Assembly: GCA_015520985.1 (NCBI GenBank)
Contig: WAOY01000085.1
Coordinates: 1-8,141, forward strand
Origin: DHVE2 group archaeon
GTDB lineage: Archaea; Thermoplasmatota; Thermoplasmata; Thermoplasmatales; Aciduliprofundaceae
Length of the DNA: 8,141 bases
Reading direction: 5' to 3'
A program made the translations under genes and the position numbers. Below, one piece after another: positions 1 through 5,749 of the stretch. The notes under the pieces were generated by a model. That model ran no database searches and was not told where the DNA came from. It worked only from the letters and a program-made list of their open reading frames with translations. Every line of letters begins with the position of its first letter. Positions within the stretch are counted from its first letter, which is position 1.

Positions 1-361
1 TGCGCTTGCGCGCCGGGGCGAATATCTCCTTTATGGGTATTCCCTCCTCCCTGTACTTGCTTATTATCAGTTCCTTCTCAAGGACCTTGTGGTAGTACTC
101 GGCGCCGATGTTCACTATAGTTATCCTATCGGTGCTCCAGCCGAAGTTCTGCATGGTGGAAATTATATCCTCATCGCGCTCAGTGGTGGTTATGTATATC
201 ACGTTCTCCTCCTCGCCCCCGGAGGCGGCGAACTGCTTGGCGAAGAGCTCCATACCCGAACCCGGGGAGCCGGATAAGAGGATGGTGTAGCCCTCAGGGA
301 CCCCGTTCATGAGGGCTTTGTCCAGGTTTGGCAGCCCTATGGAAACGGTGTTTATGGTCAC
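1..361 (-). CDS. RecA/KaiC-superfamily protein with degenerate P-loop (3' part beyond window)
   Basis: This is the N-terminal 120 codons of a KaiC/RAD55-like protein; the rest lies left of the window. It opens MTINTVSIGLPNLDKAL, the usual lead-in to the P-loop in this superfamily. The P-loop position (residues 31-39) reads GSPGSGMEL. The glycine framework of Walker A is kept, but the phosphate-contacting Lys is Met37 and the following Ser/Thr is Glu38. A KaiC-like strand follows (VIYITTTERDED, residues 54-64) with Glu61 where KaiC proteins carry a catalytic glutamate. I chose the GTG at 361-359. It overlaps the upstream gene's TGA (GTGA), lies after a GGAGG...GGTGA ribosome site, and gives the full N-terminal domain. 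It is the third gene of a three-gene ATPase operon. I infer that it binds ATP weakly or not at all and acts as a structural or sensory partner. Walker B is outside the window, and no specific function is recognised. Confidence 0.82.
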   Translation of the reverse strand, partial: MTINTVSIGLPNLDKALMNGVPEGYTILLSGSPGSGMELFAKQFAASGGEEENVIYITTTERDEDIISTMQNFGWSTDRITIVNIGAEYYHKVLEKELIISKYREEGIPIKEIFAPARKR

Positions 362-933
362 TCGCTCACCCCCTCCACGTCGTAGATCTCGTCGCAAACC
401 ATGTTGAGCATGGCGTCTATCTCCGGGGTGTTCTGCTCCTTCATGGCGAGGATGACCATGTAGGCGTCCCAGCTCCTGAGGGACGTGACGAAGATGTGCA
501 GGAACTCGGACATTATCTTGGGGCCGTTGTATATGGACATGGAGTTCACGGAATCCAGCACGACTACGAACTTCTTGTCGCTGTACTTCCTGGCCAGGTA
601 CTCCACCTTGAGCATTATGTACTCCAGCATGGTGGGACTCTCGATGTACAGGAAGCGGTCCGAGAACTCCGTGGACTCCTTCATCAGGTGGGATATGGTA
701 TCCACGAAGAATATCCTGGAGGAATCGATGCCCAGGAGTTCAAAGAGGTTCAGTATGTTCTTCGACGGTATCGTGGAAGTTATGTAGAACACGTAGAGGT
801 CGTGGCGCGTGGCGAAGACGTCCACCACAGCGCGAAGAACGTCAAAGTACGAACTCACATTCGTGTTGACTGCCAGGGAGGAGGCCGAAGGCAGTTCCTC
901 GAGTTTTGAAACCACATCCGCAGTTACTCCCAA
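358..933 (-). CDS. RecA/KaiC-like fold protein lacking a P-loop
   Basis: The 191-residue protein follows the KaiC/RAD55 strand order but has no Walker A motif. At the P-loop position (about residues 18-34) it reads SSLAVNTNVSSYFDVL, with no GxxGxGK[ST]. The next strand, VFYITSTIPSKN (48-59), lacks the catalytic glutamate of KaiC proteins. A Walker B-like strand remains (FVVVLDSVNSM, 122-132, Asp127), followed by MVILAMKE (159-166) and a terminal DEIYDVEGVSE. I infer a catalytically dead paralogue. The start is TTG at 933, immediately after the TGA of the KaiC gene and in the same frame. It is supported by GGAGGTGAT at 938-946 with a 4-base spacer, the spacing used by other genes here. Its stop overlaps the GTG of the next gene. 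The fold is inferred from motif order and context; the function is unknown. Confidence 0.82.
   Translation of the reverse strand: MGVTADVVSKLEELPSASSLAVNTNVSSYFDVLRAVVDVFATRHDLYVFYITSTIPSKNILNLFELLGIDSSRIFFVDTISHLMKESTEFSDRFLYIESPTMLEYIMLKVEYLARKYSDKKFVVVLDSVNSMSIYNGPKIMSEFLHIFVTSLRSWDAYMVILAMKEQNTPEIDAMLNMVCDEIYDVEGVSE
366..376 (-). promoter_or_regulatory. Ribosome-binding site for the GTG-started partial ATPase gene
   Basis: On the minus strand the bases read GGAGGGGGTGA, then GCGA, then GTG. The GGAGG and GGTGA blocks match the archaeal anti-Shine-Dalgarno. The site lies inside the 3' end of the upstream gene and supports the GTG start at 361, and hence coupled translation. Confidence 0.6.
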
Positions 934-1683
934 TCACATCACCTCCACACTGCCTCCCTTGAGGAGCGGAGCTATGAGAACGCCAATGGGCGTGAGGTCG
1001 AGAACGTACTTCGCCCTGGAATGCGTGGTGCCGCGCATCTTAATGACCTGTATAGTTCTGAGCAAATCTCCCCGCCTCTCCAGATTCCCCATCAGGATTA
1101 TCCCGTCAGCGATGGCCTCTTCCACGCCGTACTGGGAATACCCCTTCGCAGATGGGAGCAGTTCAGATATGAGGAGCGTGGTGCACCCCAGATCCGACAG
1201 CTCCTTCCCGAGGTGCAGTATGAACTCCCGAATCTCCTCCTGGGAGGTGAGGCGGTAGCATATGGAGGTGATGGAGTCTATCACGAGCCTCTTTATACCT
1301 AGTTCCTTCACGATCTTAACTATCTGCTCCACCAGTATGTTCACGTCCTCAAGGTCGAACTCCAGTTTCTCGAGGCCAAGTTTCACGTAAATCTCCTGCA
1401 GGTCTATCAGGATCAGCTTCTTCTCCTCTATGAGCTTCCTGTCGAAAAAGGAGTACGTTTTCATGTTCTCAACAAGTTTCTCAGGGACCTCCGTCACGGA
1501 GATGTACATGGACCTCTCGCCCATCAGTGCCCCGCGGACCAGAAACTCCAGGCTGAGCGTCGTCTTGCCCGTGCCGCACGAACCGGTGATGAGAACCGTG
1601 TTGCCGCGGGGAATGCCTCCATTCAGTATGTTATCCAATCCCGCGATCCCCGTTTTACATCTCTCCCTGCCGCCATCAGCCAT
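934..1683 (-). CDS. KaiC-family (RAD55-like) ATPase
   Basis: A single-domain KaiC-type RecA-fold ATPase of 249 residues, probably cytoplasmic. The N-terminus has the family signature TGIAGLDNILNGGIPRG (residues 11-27), then a complete Walker A GSCGTGKTT (34-42). Next come the strand MYISVTEVPEKL with Glu65 at the catalytic-glutamate position, Walker B RLVIDS (132-137), and the KaiC-type segment KMRGTTHSR (215-223), which in the family packs near a neighbouring subunit's nucleotide. Only one KaiC domain is present, against two in the cyanobacterial clock protein, so a circadian role is not implied. Archaeal relatives are usually annotated as signal-transduction ATPases without a defined pathway. 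It is the first and only canonical ATPase of the three-gene operon. No ribosome site precedes ATG 1683, and AT-rich promoter sequence lies about 25-33 bases upstream, so the transcript may be leaderless. Confidence 0.93.
   Translation of the reverse strand: MADGGRERCKTGIAGLDNILNGGIPRGNTVLITGSCGTGKTTLSLEFLVRGALMGERSMYISVTEVPEKLVENMKTYSFFDRKLIEEKKLILIDLQEIYVKLGLEKLEFDLEDVNILVEQIVKIVKELGIKRLVIDSITSICYRLTSQEEIREFILHLGKELSDLGCTTLLISELLPSAKGYSQYGVEEAIADGIILMGNLERRGDLLRTIQVIKMRGTTHSRAKYVLDLTPIGVLIAPLLKGGSVEVM
938..946 (-). promoter_or_regulatory. Strong ribosome-binding site deciding a TTG start
   Basis: GGAGGTGAT on the minus strand is a 9-base match to the archaeal anti-Shine-Dalgarno. It is formed by the last codons of the KaiC gene (encoding VEVM). 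Four bases (GTGA, containing the KaiC stop) separate it from TTG 933. It is the main evidence that the second protein is independently initiated rather than a read-through product. Confidence 0.8.
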
Positions 1684-1697
1684 GCATTGACTAAATG

Positions 1698-1716
1698 TTT
1701 AAATCCTATTTTTAGT
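1698..1716 (-). promoter_or_regulatory. Candidate TATA region of the KaiC operon
   Basis: The minus strand reads CTAAAAATAGGATTTAAA, ending about 14 bases before ATG 1683. The CTAAAAATAG part sits about 24-33 bases upstream of the ATG, the right place for a TATA box giving a leaderless or near-leaderless transcript. No Shine-Dalgarno occurs before this ATG, which fits. The exact box is uncertain because the whole stretch is AT-rich. Confidence 0.45.
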
Positions 1717-1760
1717 TTTCTGCACTTCGCGCTCCCTTTTGAATTCGGAGGGTGGAATGA

Positions 1761-1770
1761 AAAATATATT
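1761..1770 (+). promoter_or_regulatory. Candidate TATA box of the glycosyltransferase pair
   Basis: AAAATATATT lies in otherwise GC-rich sequence. Archaeal transcription usually starts about 25-27 bases downstream of the box centre, here near 1791-1795. That coincides with the in-frame GTG codons at 1789 and 1795 and suggests a leaderless mRNA. On this reading the in-frame ATG at 1771 would lie upstream of the transcript. Confidence 0.5.
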
Positions 1771-1794
1771 ATGTTTGAACGTTATCGTGTGGCT

Positions 1795-2577
1795 GTGCTT
1801 ATAAGCATCGTGATAACGGTGAGGAACGAGGAAAAGTACATTTCGTACCTCCTTGACTCCCTGGTGATACAGGAGCAGCCCTTCGAAATAATAATAGTGG
1901 ATGCCCACAGCACCGACAGGACGAGGGAGATTGTGAAGGAGTACCAGGAGAAGTACGACTTCATACACCTGTACGAGAAGGGCGGGTCCCGGGGAGTCGG
2001 GAGGAATTACGGCGTGGAAAAGGCCTCAGGTGACTACGTGGCCTTCACCGACGGCGACGACCTCGTTAACCCGTTCTGGCTCCGGGAGATCAGGAAATCG
2101 TTCCAGGACGGCGCGGACGTTGTGGCCGGCAGGACAATTTACATAGGCTACGGCCCCTGGGAGAAGCTCGAGAGGGTAGAACTATTCTACCGAGGATTTG
2201 ACGTGACGTACCCGAGTTGCAACCTCGCCTACAGAAAATCCCTCTTTGAGGAGATAGGCGGTTTCGACCCCTGGTTCGTTACCGCCGAGGACATAGACCT
2301 GAACATGCGCGCCGTGGACCACGGGGCAAAAATGGTGTACAATCCAAATGCCATCGTGTATCATCGCACCCGGGATTCCTTCTACGCCTTCGCCAAGCAG
2401 GCGTTCTGGAACGGTTACGGGAGGAAGCAACTCACGCTGAAGCACGGAAGGTTGTGGGGAAAGTACAAGCCGAGCAATATGATAAATCCCTCGCAGCTGT
2501 CTTTCTGGGGCTCCATCAGGCTCGTTTTCGCCATGATGGGGTACCTGGCATGCAAGCTCTACGGTGATAGGCCATGA
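1795..2577 (+). CDS. Family 2 glycosyltransferase (GT-A fold)
   Basis: A GT2 enzyme of about 260 residues that transfers a sugar from a nucleotide-sugar donor, probably for surface glycans or glycoprotein glycans. It starts with the family opening LISIVITVRNEEKYI, then has EIIIVDAHSTDRT (residues 31-43), the metal-binding DxD region FTDGDDL (84-90), CNLAYRKSLFEEIGGFD (142-158) and the acidic TAEDIDL (163-169) expected to hold the catalytic base. The C-terminal segment IRLVFAMMGYLACKLYG is hydrophobic and may touch the membrane; there is no clear multi-pass domain. I placed the start at GTG 1795 because of the TATA box at 1761-1770. GTG 1789 and ATG 1771 are in frame and remain possible, adding 2 or 8 residues. 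It overlaps the next glycosyltransferase by ATGA. Donor and acceptor cannot be read from the sequence. Confidence 0.88.
   Translation: MLISIVITVRNEEKYISYLLDSLVIQEQPFEIIIVDAHSTDRTREIVKEYQEKYDFIHLYEKGGSRGVGRNYGVEKASGDYVAFTDGDDLVNPFWLREIRKSFQDGADVVAGRTIYIGYGPWEKLERVELFYRGFDVTYPSCNLAYRKSLFEEIGGFDPWFVTAEDIDLNMRAVDHGAKMVYNPNAIVYHRTRDSFYAFAKQAFWNGYGRKQLTLKHGRLWGKYKPSNMINPSQLSFWGSIRLVFAMMGYLACKLYGDRP
2563..2568 (+). promoter_or_regulatory. Ribosome-binding site of the second glycosyltransferase
   Basis: GGTGAT five bases before ATG 2574, inside the 3' end of the preceding glycosyltransferase gene. It supports that ATG and co-translation of the pair. Confidence 0.6.
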
Positions 2578-3242
2578 AGGTGAGCGTTATCATACCGACC
2601 CTGAACGAGGAAGAATCGATAGGGCACGTGCTGGACAAGATACCCCGCGGGGGGAAGTACGAGTGGGAGATCATAATAGTGGACGGAGATTCCAAGGACA
2701 GGACCAGGGAAATCGCCGCGGAGAAGGGTGCGAAGGTCATAGTGGAGAAGAGGAAAGGGTACGGAAGAGCGTACAAAACAGGGTTCCAGCATGCCACCGG
2801 CGATGTCATAGTGACCCTGGACGGCGATGACACCTACCCCGCGGAGGAAATAGAGAGACTGGTGGACTACCTCCTGGAAAAGGACCTGGACTTCATATCC
2901 TGCGAGAGGTTCTCCAGGATGCGCAAGGGGGCGATGAGCCTCACCCACAAGGTGGGTAACACGATACTGACCATCGCCACCCGGCTGCTCTTCGGGGTGA
3001 AGATAAAGGATTCCCAGAGCGGTATGTGGGTGTTCCGTCGGGAGATTCTAAAGGATCTCAACCTGACCTCCGACGGGATGGCCTTCAGCGAGGAGATAAA
3101 GATAGAGGCATGGAGGAAGTTCCGGTGCGAGGAAGTCCCCATAGAGTACAGGGAGAGAAAGGGCGAGGTCAAACTGAACACGTGGCGAGACGGGTTCCAC
3201 AACCTGATGTTCCTTATAAAAAAGAGGTTCCGGAGGGGATGA
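2574..3242 (+). CDS. DPM1/dolichyl-phosphate hexose synthase-like family 2 glycosyltransferase
   Basis: A 222-residue GT2 protein of the dolichyl-phosphate mannose/glucose synthase type. Such enzymes load a single hexose onto a polyprenyl phosphate at the cytoplasmic face of the membrane. Visible features are MKVSVIIPTLNEEESI (1-16), EIIIVDGDSKDRT (32-44), KGYGRAYKTGF (61-71) and the DxD region TLDGDDTYP (81-89). The long block RFSRMRKGAMSLTHKVGN is followed by KDSQSGMWVFRREIL (145-159), then FSEEIKIEA and the late basic YRERKGEVKLNTWRDG (192-207), characteristic of this subfamily. It ends at FLIKKRFRRG without the transmembrane helices some archaeal homologues carry, so membrane association would be peripheral or through a partner. 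ATG 2574 overlaps the upstream stop (ATGA), indicating one operon. The lipid and sugar are inferred from the family only. Confidence 0.87.
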   Translation: MKVSVIIPTLNEEESIGHVLDKIPRGGKYEWEIIIVDGDSKDRTREIAAEKGAKVIVEKRKGYGRAYKTGFQHATGDVIVTLDGDDTYPAEEIERLVDYLLEKDLDFISCERFSRMRKGAMSLTHKVGNTILTIATRLLFGVKIKDSQSGMWVFRREILKDLNLTSDGMAFSEEIKIEAWRKFRCEEVPIEYRERKGEVKLNTWRDGFHNLMFLIKKRFRRG

Positions 3243-3971
3243 TCACTCGCCCTCTATGCGCGGGGCGAGGAGGTATGTGACCTTACCTTTGCCCTTCACT
3301 ATGTCGAACACTATTTTCACGGGGTAGTCCTTGCCCAGGTATATGGTCACATAATCCGCGGTGTCCATGGCCTTCGCGAGTTTCAGCAGGTAATCCACGG
3401 GGTATGTGCTCTTCACGGGCTCGTCGCAATCTATCTCCCGGAGCATGTCCTTGGGCAAATCAAGGTTTATCGTGTCCTCGTCCCCTATGGCGTACATCTG
3501 GAACTCGGTGGGCGTTGCCTGAAGGGTTATGCTGTCCGATATGGCCTCCGCTGCCTTTATCCCGTTGACGAATTCGTCCTTGGGAACCACAATCTTCGCG
3601 GGAAGCGCTATGTTGGGAACCTTGGGCACGCTCAGATTGCTGGTGTCGATGAGGGGCATGCTCCTGGTGAGGTTCCCTATGAGGAACGTTAGTTTCCCTC
3701 CCTCCTTGTATATCTCAACTACGCTGCCGGATGAGGCTATCTTCAAAATGTCCTTCACCTTGTCCAGATCCACGCCGAGTTCCTCCTCCTCGGCCTCGTA
3801 CTCCACGAACCCATCCCTGGAAACTTCCAGGACTATCATCGCTATGTGTGCGGCGTCCACCGCCTTGACGCTCATCCCCTCGGGGTTGAACTCGAACTTC
3901 GCCTCGTTCACCAGCGTCAGGAGGATGTTCGTTATCTCCTTGAGATCCTTGACATCAACCTTCACTCTCAT
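3243..3971 (-). CDS. pcn: DNA polymerase sliding clamp (PCNA)
   Basis: A complete 242-residue archaeal PCNA. Three copies form a ring around DNA and tether polymerase, ligase, Fen1 and other PIP-box proteins. The typical VDAAHIAMI (38-46) is near the N-terminus. DTSNLSVPKVPNIALP (109-124) is the interdomain connector that forms the partner-binding groove. STYPVDYLLKLAKAM (188-202) precedes the last strands, and the C-terminus LLAPRIEGE carries the family tail. Length and architecture are normal, and no key segment is missing. The ATG at 3971 follows a TATA-like TTTATAA by about 33 bases, with only a weak GGGAT in a short leader. The gene is divergent from the surface-protein gene and convergent with the glycosyltransferase gene, so it is probably transcribed alone. 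No other replication gene is beside it. Confidence 0.97.
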   Translation of the reverse strand: MRVKVDVKDLKEITNILLTLVNEAKFEFNPEGMSVKAVDAAHIAMIVLEVSRDGFVEYEAEEEELGVDLDKVKDILKIASSGSVVEIYKEGGKLTFLIGNLTRSMPLIDTSNLSVPKVPNIALPAKIVVPKDEFVNGIKAAEAISDSITLQATPTEFQMYAIGDEDTINLDLPKDMLREIDCDEPVKSTYPVDYLLKLAKAMDTADYVTIYLGKDYPVKIVFDIVKGKGKVTYLLAPRIEGE

Positions 3972-4003
3972 GGCAATCCCTGCCGTTGGTATTTCCTTGC
4001 ACG

Positions 4004-4010
4004 TTATAAA
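4004..4010 (-). promoter_or_regulatory. Candidate TATA box of pcn
   Basis: The minus strand reads TTTATAA, preceded by AAAAA. The box centre is about 36 bases from ATG 3971, predicting a leader of roughly 10 bases. It is the only clear AT-rich promoter-like block on this side of the divergent intergenic region. Confidence 0.6.
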
Positions 4011-4047
4011 TTTTTCTGTGCCCGGCCAAGAACTTTCGGGAAAGGGT

Positions 4048-4060
4048 TAAATATAAAAAT
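4048..4060 (+). promoter_or_regulatory. Candidate TATA box of the surface-protein gene
   Basis: TTAAATATAAAAA lies on the plus strand after a GGG-rich stretch. Transcription would begin near 4079-4083, leaving a leader of about 25 bases that contains the Shine-Dalgarno at 4092-4101. Confidence 0.65.
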
Positions 4061-4080
4061 CGCATAGCATATTTTATGCG
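4061..4080 (+). promoter_or_regulatory. Palindromic GCATA/TATGC element near the predicted transcription start
   Basis: CGCATA, then GCATA, TTT and TATGCG run directly after the TATA box. Either upstream arm can pair with the downstream TATGC(G): a 5-bp arm with a 3-base loop, or a 6-bp arm with an 8-base spacer. Its position over the expected start site would suit a repressor operator. No protein is assigned to it. Confidence 0.35.
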
Positions 4081-4091
4081 CTCTGGCGTAT

Positions 4092-4101
4092 AGGAGTTGA
4101 A
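4092..4101 (+). promoter_or_regulatory. Ribosome-binding site of the surface-protein gene
   Basis: AGGAGTTGAA matches AGGAGGTGAT at 8 of 10 positions and lies exactly four bases before ATG 4106. It therefore selects that ATG and rules against the in-frame TTG at 4097, which lies inside the site. Confidence 0.75.
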
Positions 4102-4105
4102 GGAT

Positions 4106-5650
4106 ATGAAAACGAAAATTGTTTTGTTTTTATCCATCGGCATCTTGACTCTGCTCATCCTGCAGGGTTTTTGGATGTCCGCTGGATCGGATCACACGGG
4201 TACTTCTGTGGAACAAAATAGATACACGGAGATCACGCCGATAAATCTGGATGCTAGGACGATATACACGACGGACAACACCGTAGGCGATATATCCGTG
4301 CTGGGAGGCACCGTAGCCTGGGAGGAGTACTTCAACCGGGGGGACTCCGGGGACACAGATATAATTGTTTACACCAACGGAGGCACGGAGCATTACGGGA
4401 TCTCAGGGGTATCTGAAAGGCGACCCAGGGTGGGATCCCGGGTGGTTTGGGAGAGCAACGGAAGCATAGAGAGCGACCAGGGCACGGTGCTGGCCGCATC
4501 TGCTGATGCGAAATACATGGCACCTGACATACGCGGAAGTAGGGTCGCCTTCGCCTACTTCGACAACGGGTACAAGATGGGGTACGTGGACATAGGGAGT
4601 TCCCCCAGTTTCATAGATGTCTCCATGGATTACTTCGATTACCCGGTGATTTCAGATAAGTACATTGCCATGGGGAGCTACATACACTGCTTCGCTAACG
4701 GCACCACGTGGAAAATCATATCGGATGGATATTCGATTTACGGGATTTACGATGACTGGATAGTATACGCTGGACGCTGGAACTTCGGCAAGAGCATCTT
4801 CATAGACGCAATGGACATGAAGACGGGAGAGTACCAGAGAATAGCATCATTCGATACGAGTTACGATTTCTTCGATTCCATAGACATGGACGGGTACCTC
4901 GTTGTGTTCAGTTACGATTACCAGGGCTACATCTACAACGTGCTATCCCACAAACTGTACAGCATATCCCAGCAGGAGGTATGGCATATATCCATAGGAG
5001 GAGGCAAAATAGCATGGACGGACTACTATGGCCACAACGTAATGCTCGCAGACGAGCCCAGCATAGGGAGTTTCGTGGAGGTGACCCTGAAGGATGTGGA
5101 CGTGCAGCACGGCGAGAACTATCACCATCTCCTCGTTGTGGACTCCTCTGGTAGGATGTACGGGTACGATTCCGACGGAACTGTGCACAAGGAAATTCCT
5201 GGAGTGGTGGAGGTGAGCCTCATCAACCCCACGACATACAGGATACCCGTTGTCCAGGGAGAATCATTCAGGTACAGGGTAATCGGGGGGCACGACGGCA
5301 AGTACACCCTGGAGATAAAGAAGTACGGATCCGCGTCGAGGGCGTCCCTCGAAGAACTGATCGTGGAGGCAAAGGAAATACCGATAAAGGTGAATGAGGT
5401 GGACCAGTACGAGGTGAACTGGGAAAAGGTGGCTTCCAATGCCGCCGACGCCGTGAAGCTCAGCGTGGACAGCGATGGCGACGGAAACTTCGACACGGAG
5501 ATATTCACATCGAGCAACATAAGCCCCGATGTTAAGAGCGGCAACGCATCATTTGGATTTGACCTCGGAGGAATGATGTGCATCGCCATAGCCCTGATAG
5601 TGGTGATCGTGGTCGTTCTCGCGGTGGTGCTCCTCAGGAAGAAGAGGTGA
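4106..5650 (+). CDS. Exported, membrane-anchored surface protein with TolB-like propeller region
   Basis: A 514-residue protein predicted to sit outside the cell. Residues 1-27 are a signal sequence or anchor (MKTKIVLFLSIGILTLLILQ). From about 60 to 315 there are repeated TolB/WD-like blades, with recurrences such as DISVLGGTVAWEE, RPRVGSRVVWES, APDIRGSRVAFAY, YGIYDDWIVYAG and HISIGGGKIAWTD. A second beta-rich domain follows (about 320-440). Then VNWEKV and a Ca-binding-like loop DSDGDGNFDTE (455-465) lead to a C-terminal transmembrane helix (about 489-510) ending RKKR. Four N-glycosylation sequons occur at Asn118, Asn198, Asn471 and Asn480, which would suit the nearby dolichol-type glycosyltransferases. 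The domains resemble those of archaeal surface and S-layer-associated proteins, but I do not recognise a named family or enzyme active site. ATG 4106 is chosen over TTG 4097 because of the ribosome site. It is probably monocistronic, with a terminator-like hairpin at its end. Confidence 0.85.
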   Translation: MKTKIVLFLSIGILTLLILQGFWMSAGSDHTGTSVEQNRYTEITPINLDARTIYTTDNTVGDISVLGGTVAWEEYFNRGDSGDTDIIVYTNGGTEHYGISGVSERRPRVGSRVVWESNGSIESDQGTVLAASADAKYMAPDIRGSRVAFAYFDNGYKMGYVDIGSSPSFIDVSMDYFDYPVISDKYIAMGSYIHCFANGTTWKIISDGYSIYGIYDDWIVYAGRWNFGKSIFIDAMDMKTGEYQRIASFDTSYDFFDSIDMDGYLVVFSYDYQGYIYNVLSHKLYSISQQEVWHISIGGGKIAWTDYYGHNVMLADEPSIGSFVEVTLKDVDVQHGENYHHLLVVDSSGRMYGYDSDGTVHKEIPGVVEVSLINPTTYRIPVVQGESFRYRVIGGHDGKYTLEIKKYGSASRASLEELIVEAKEIPIKVNEVDQYEVNWEKVASNAADAVKLSVDSDGDGNFDTEIFTSSNISPDVKSGNASFGFDLGGMMCIAIALIVVIVVVLAVVLLRKKR

Positions 5651-5672
5651 ACCCACCCTCTTCATATTTTTA
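5641..5672 (+). terminator. Hairpin plus U-tract terminator candidate
   Basis: GAAGAGG (5641-5647) and CCTCTTC (5657-5663) form a 7-bp stem around a 9-base loop that contains the stop codon. ATATTTTTA follows. Archaeal termination mainly needs the T-tract, so the hairpin may be incidental. Its placement between two separately promoted genes fits. Confidence 0.45.
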
Positions 5673-5708
5673 CCCGGCGATTAAATTACACAGTTCTGTA
5701 CCACAAAT

Positions 5709-5717
5709 GTTTTAATA
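5709..5717 (+). promoter_or_regulatory. Candidate TATA box of the PDO-thioredoxin reductase operon
   Basis: GTTTTAATA lies about 33-41 bases before ATG 5750, predicting a leader of roughly 10-12 bases that just includes the AGGTGAT ribosome site. A second AT-rich block, GATTAAATTACA, lies at 5680-5691 and is a weaker alternative. Confidence 0.55.
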
Positions 5718-5738
5718 TGATACCCTTATCGGCGGGCA

Positions 5739-5745
5739 AGGTGAT
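5739..5745 (+). promoter_or_regulatory. Ribosome-binding site of PDO
   Basis: AGGTGAT, four bases before ATG 5750. It decides the start against the in-frame upstream ATG 5717, which overlaps the TATA box, and GTG 5741, which lies inside the site. Confidence 0.8.
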
Positions 5746-5749
5746 TGAA

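Noticed and set aside
328..909. Long plus-strand open frame opposite the first two ATPase genes
   Set aside because: It is antisense to genes with recognisable motifs; its His/Val/Glu-rich composition is what reversed GC-rich archaeal codons give, and no start signal is seen.
934..1683. Circadian clock KaiC
   Set aside because: Only one KaiC domain is present and there is no KaiA or KaiB nearby; archaeal single-domain members are common and not tied to a clock.
1687..1794. N-terminal extension of the first glycosyltransferase (in-frame start at 1687)
   Set aside because: The added residues are not GT2-like, cover the divergent KaiC promoter and the TATA box at 1761-1770, and lack a ribosome site.
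3972..3984. GGCA-ATCCC-TGCC inverted repeat just upstream of the pcn ATG
   Set aside because: The four-base arms are too short to distinguish from chance; the site overlaps the short leader and weak ribosome site.
3529..4050. 173-codon plus-strand frame opposite pcn
   Set aside because: It is fully antisense to a certain PCNA gene and Ser/Thr-rich as expected of a shadow; its end overlaps the divergent promoters.
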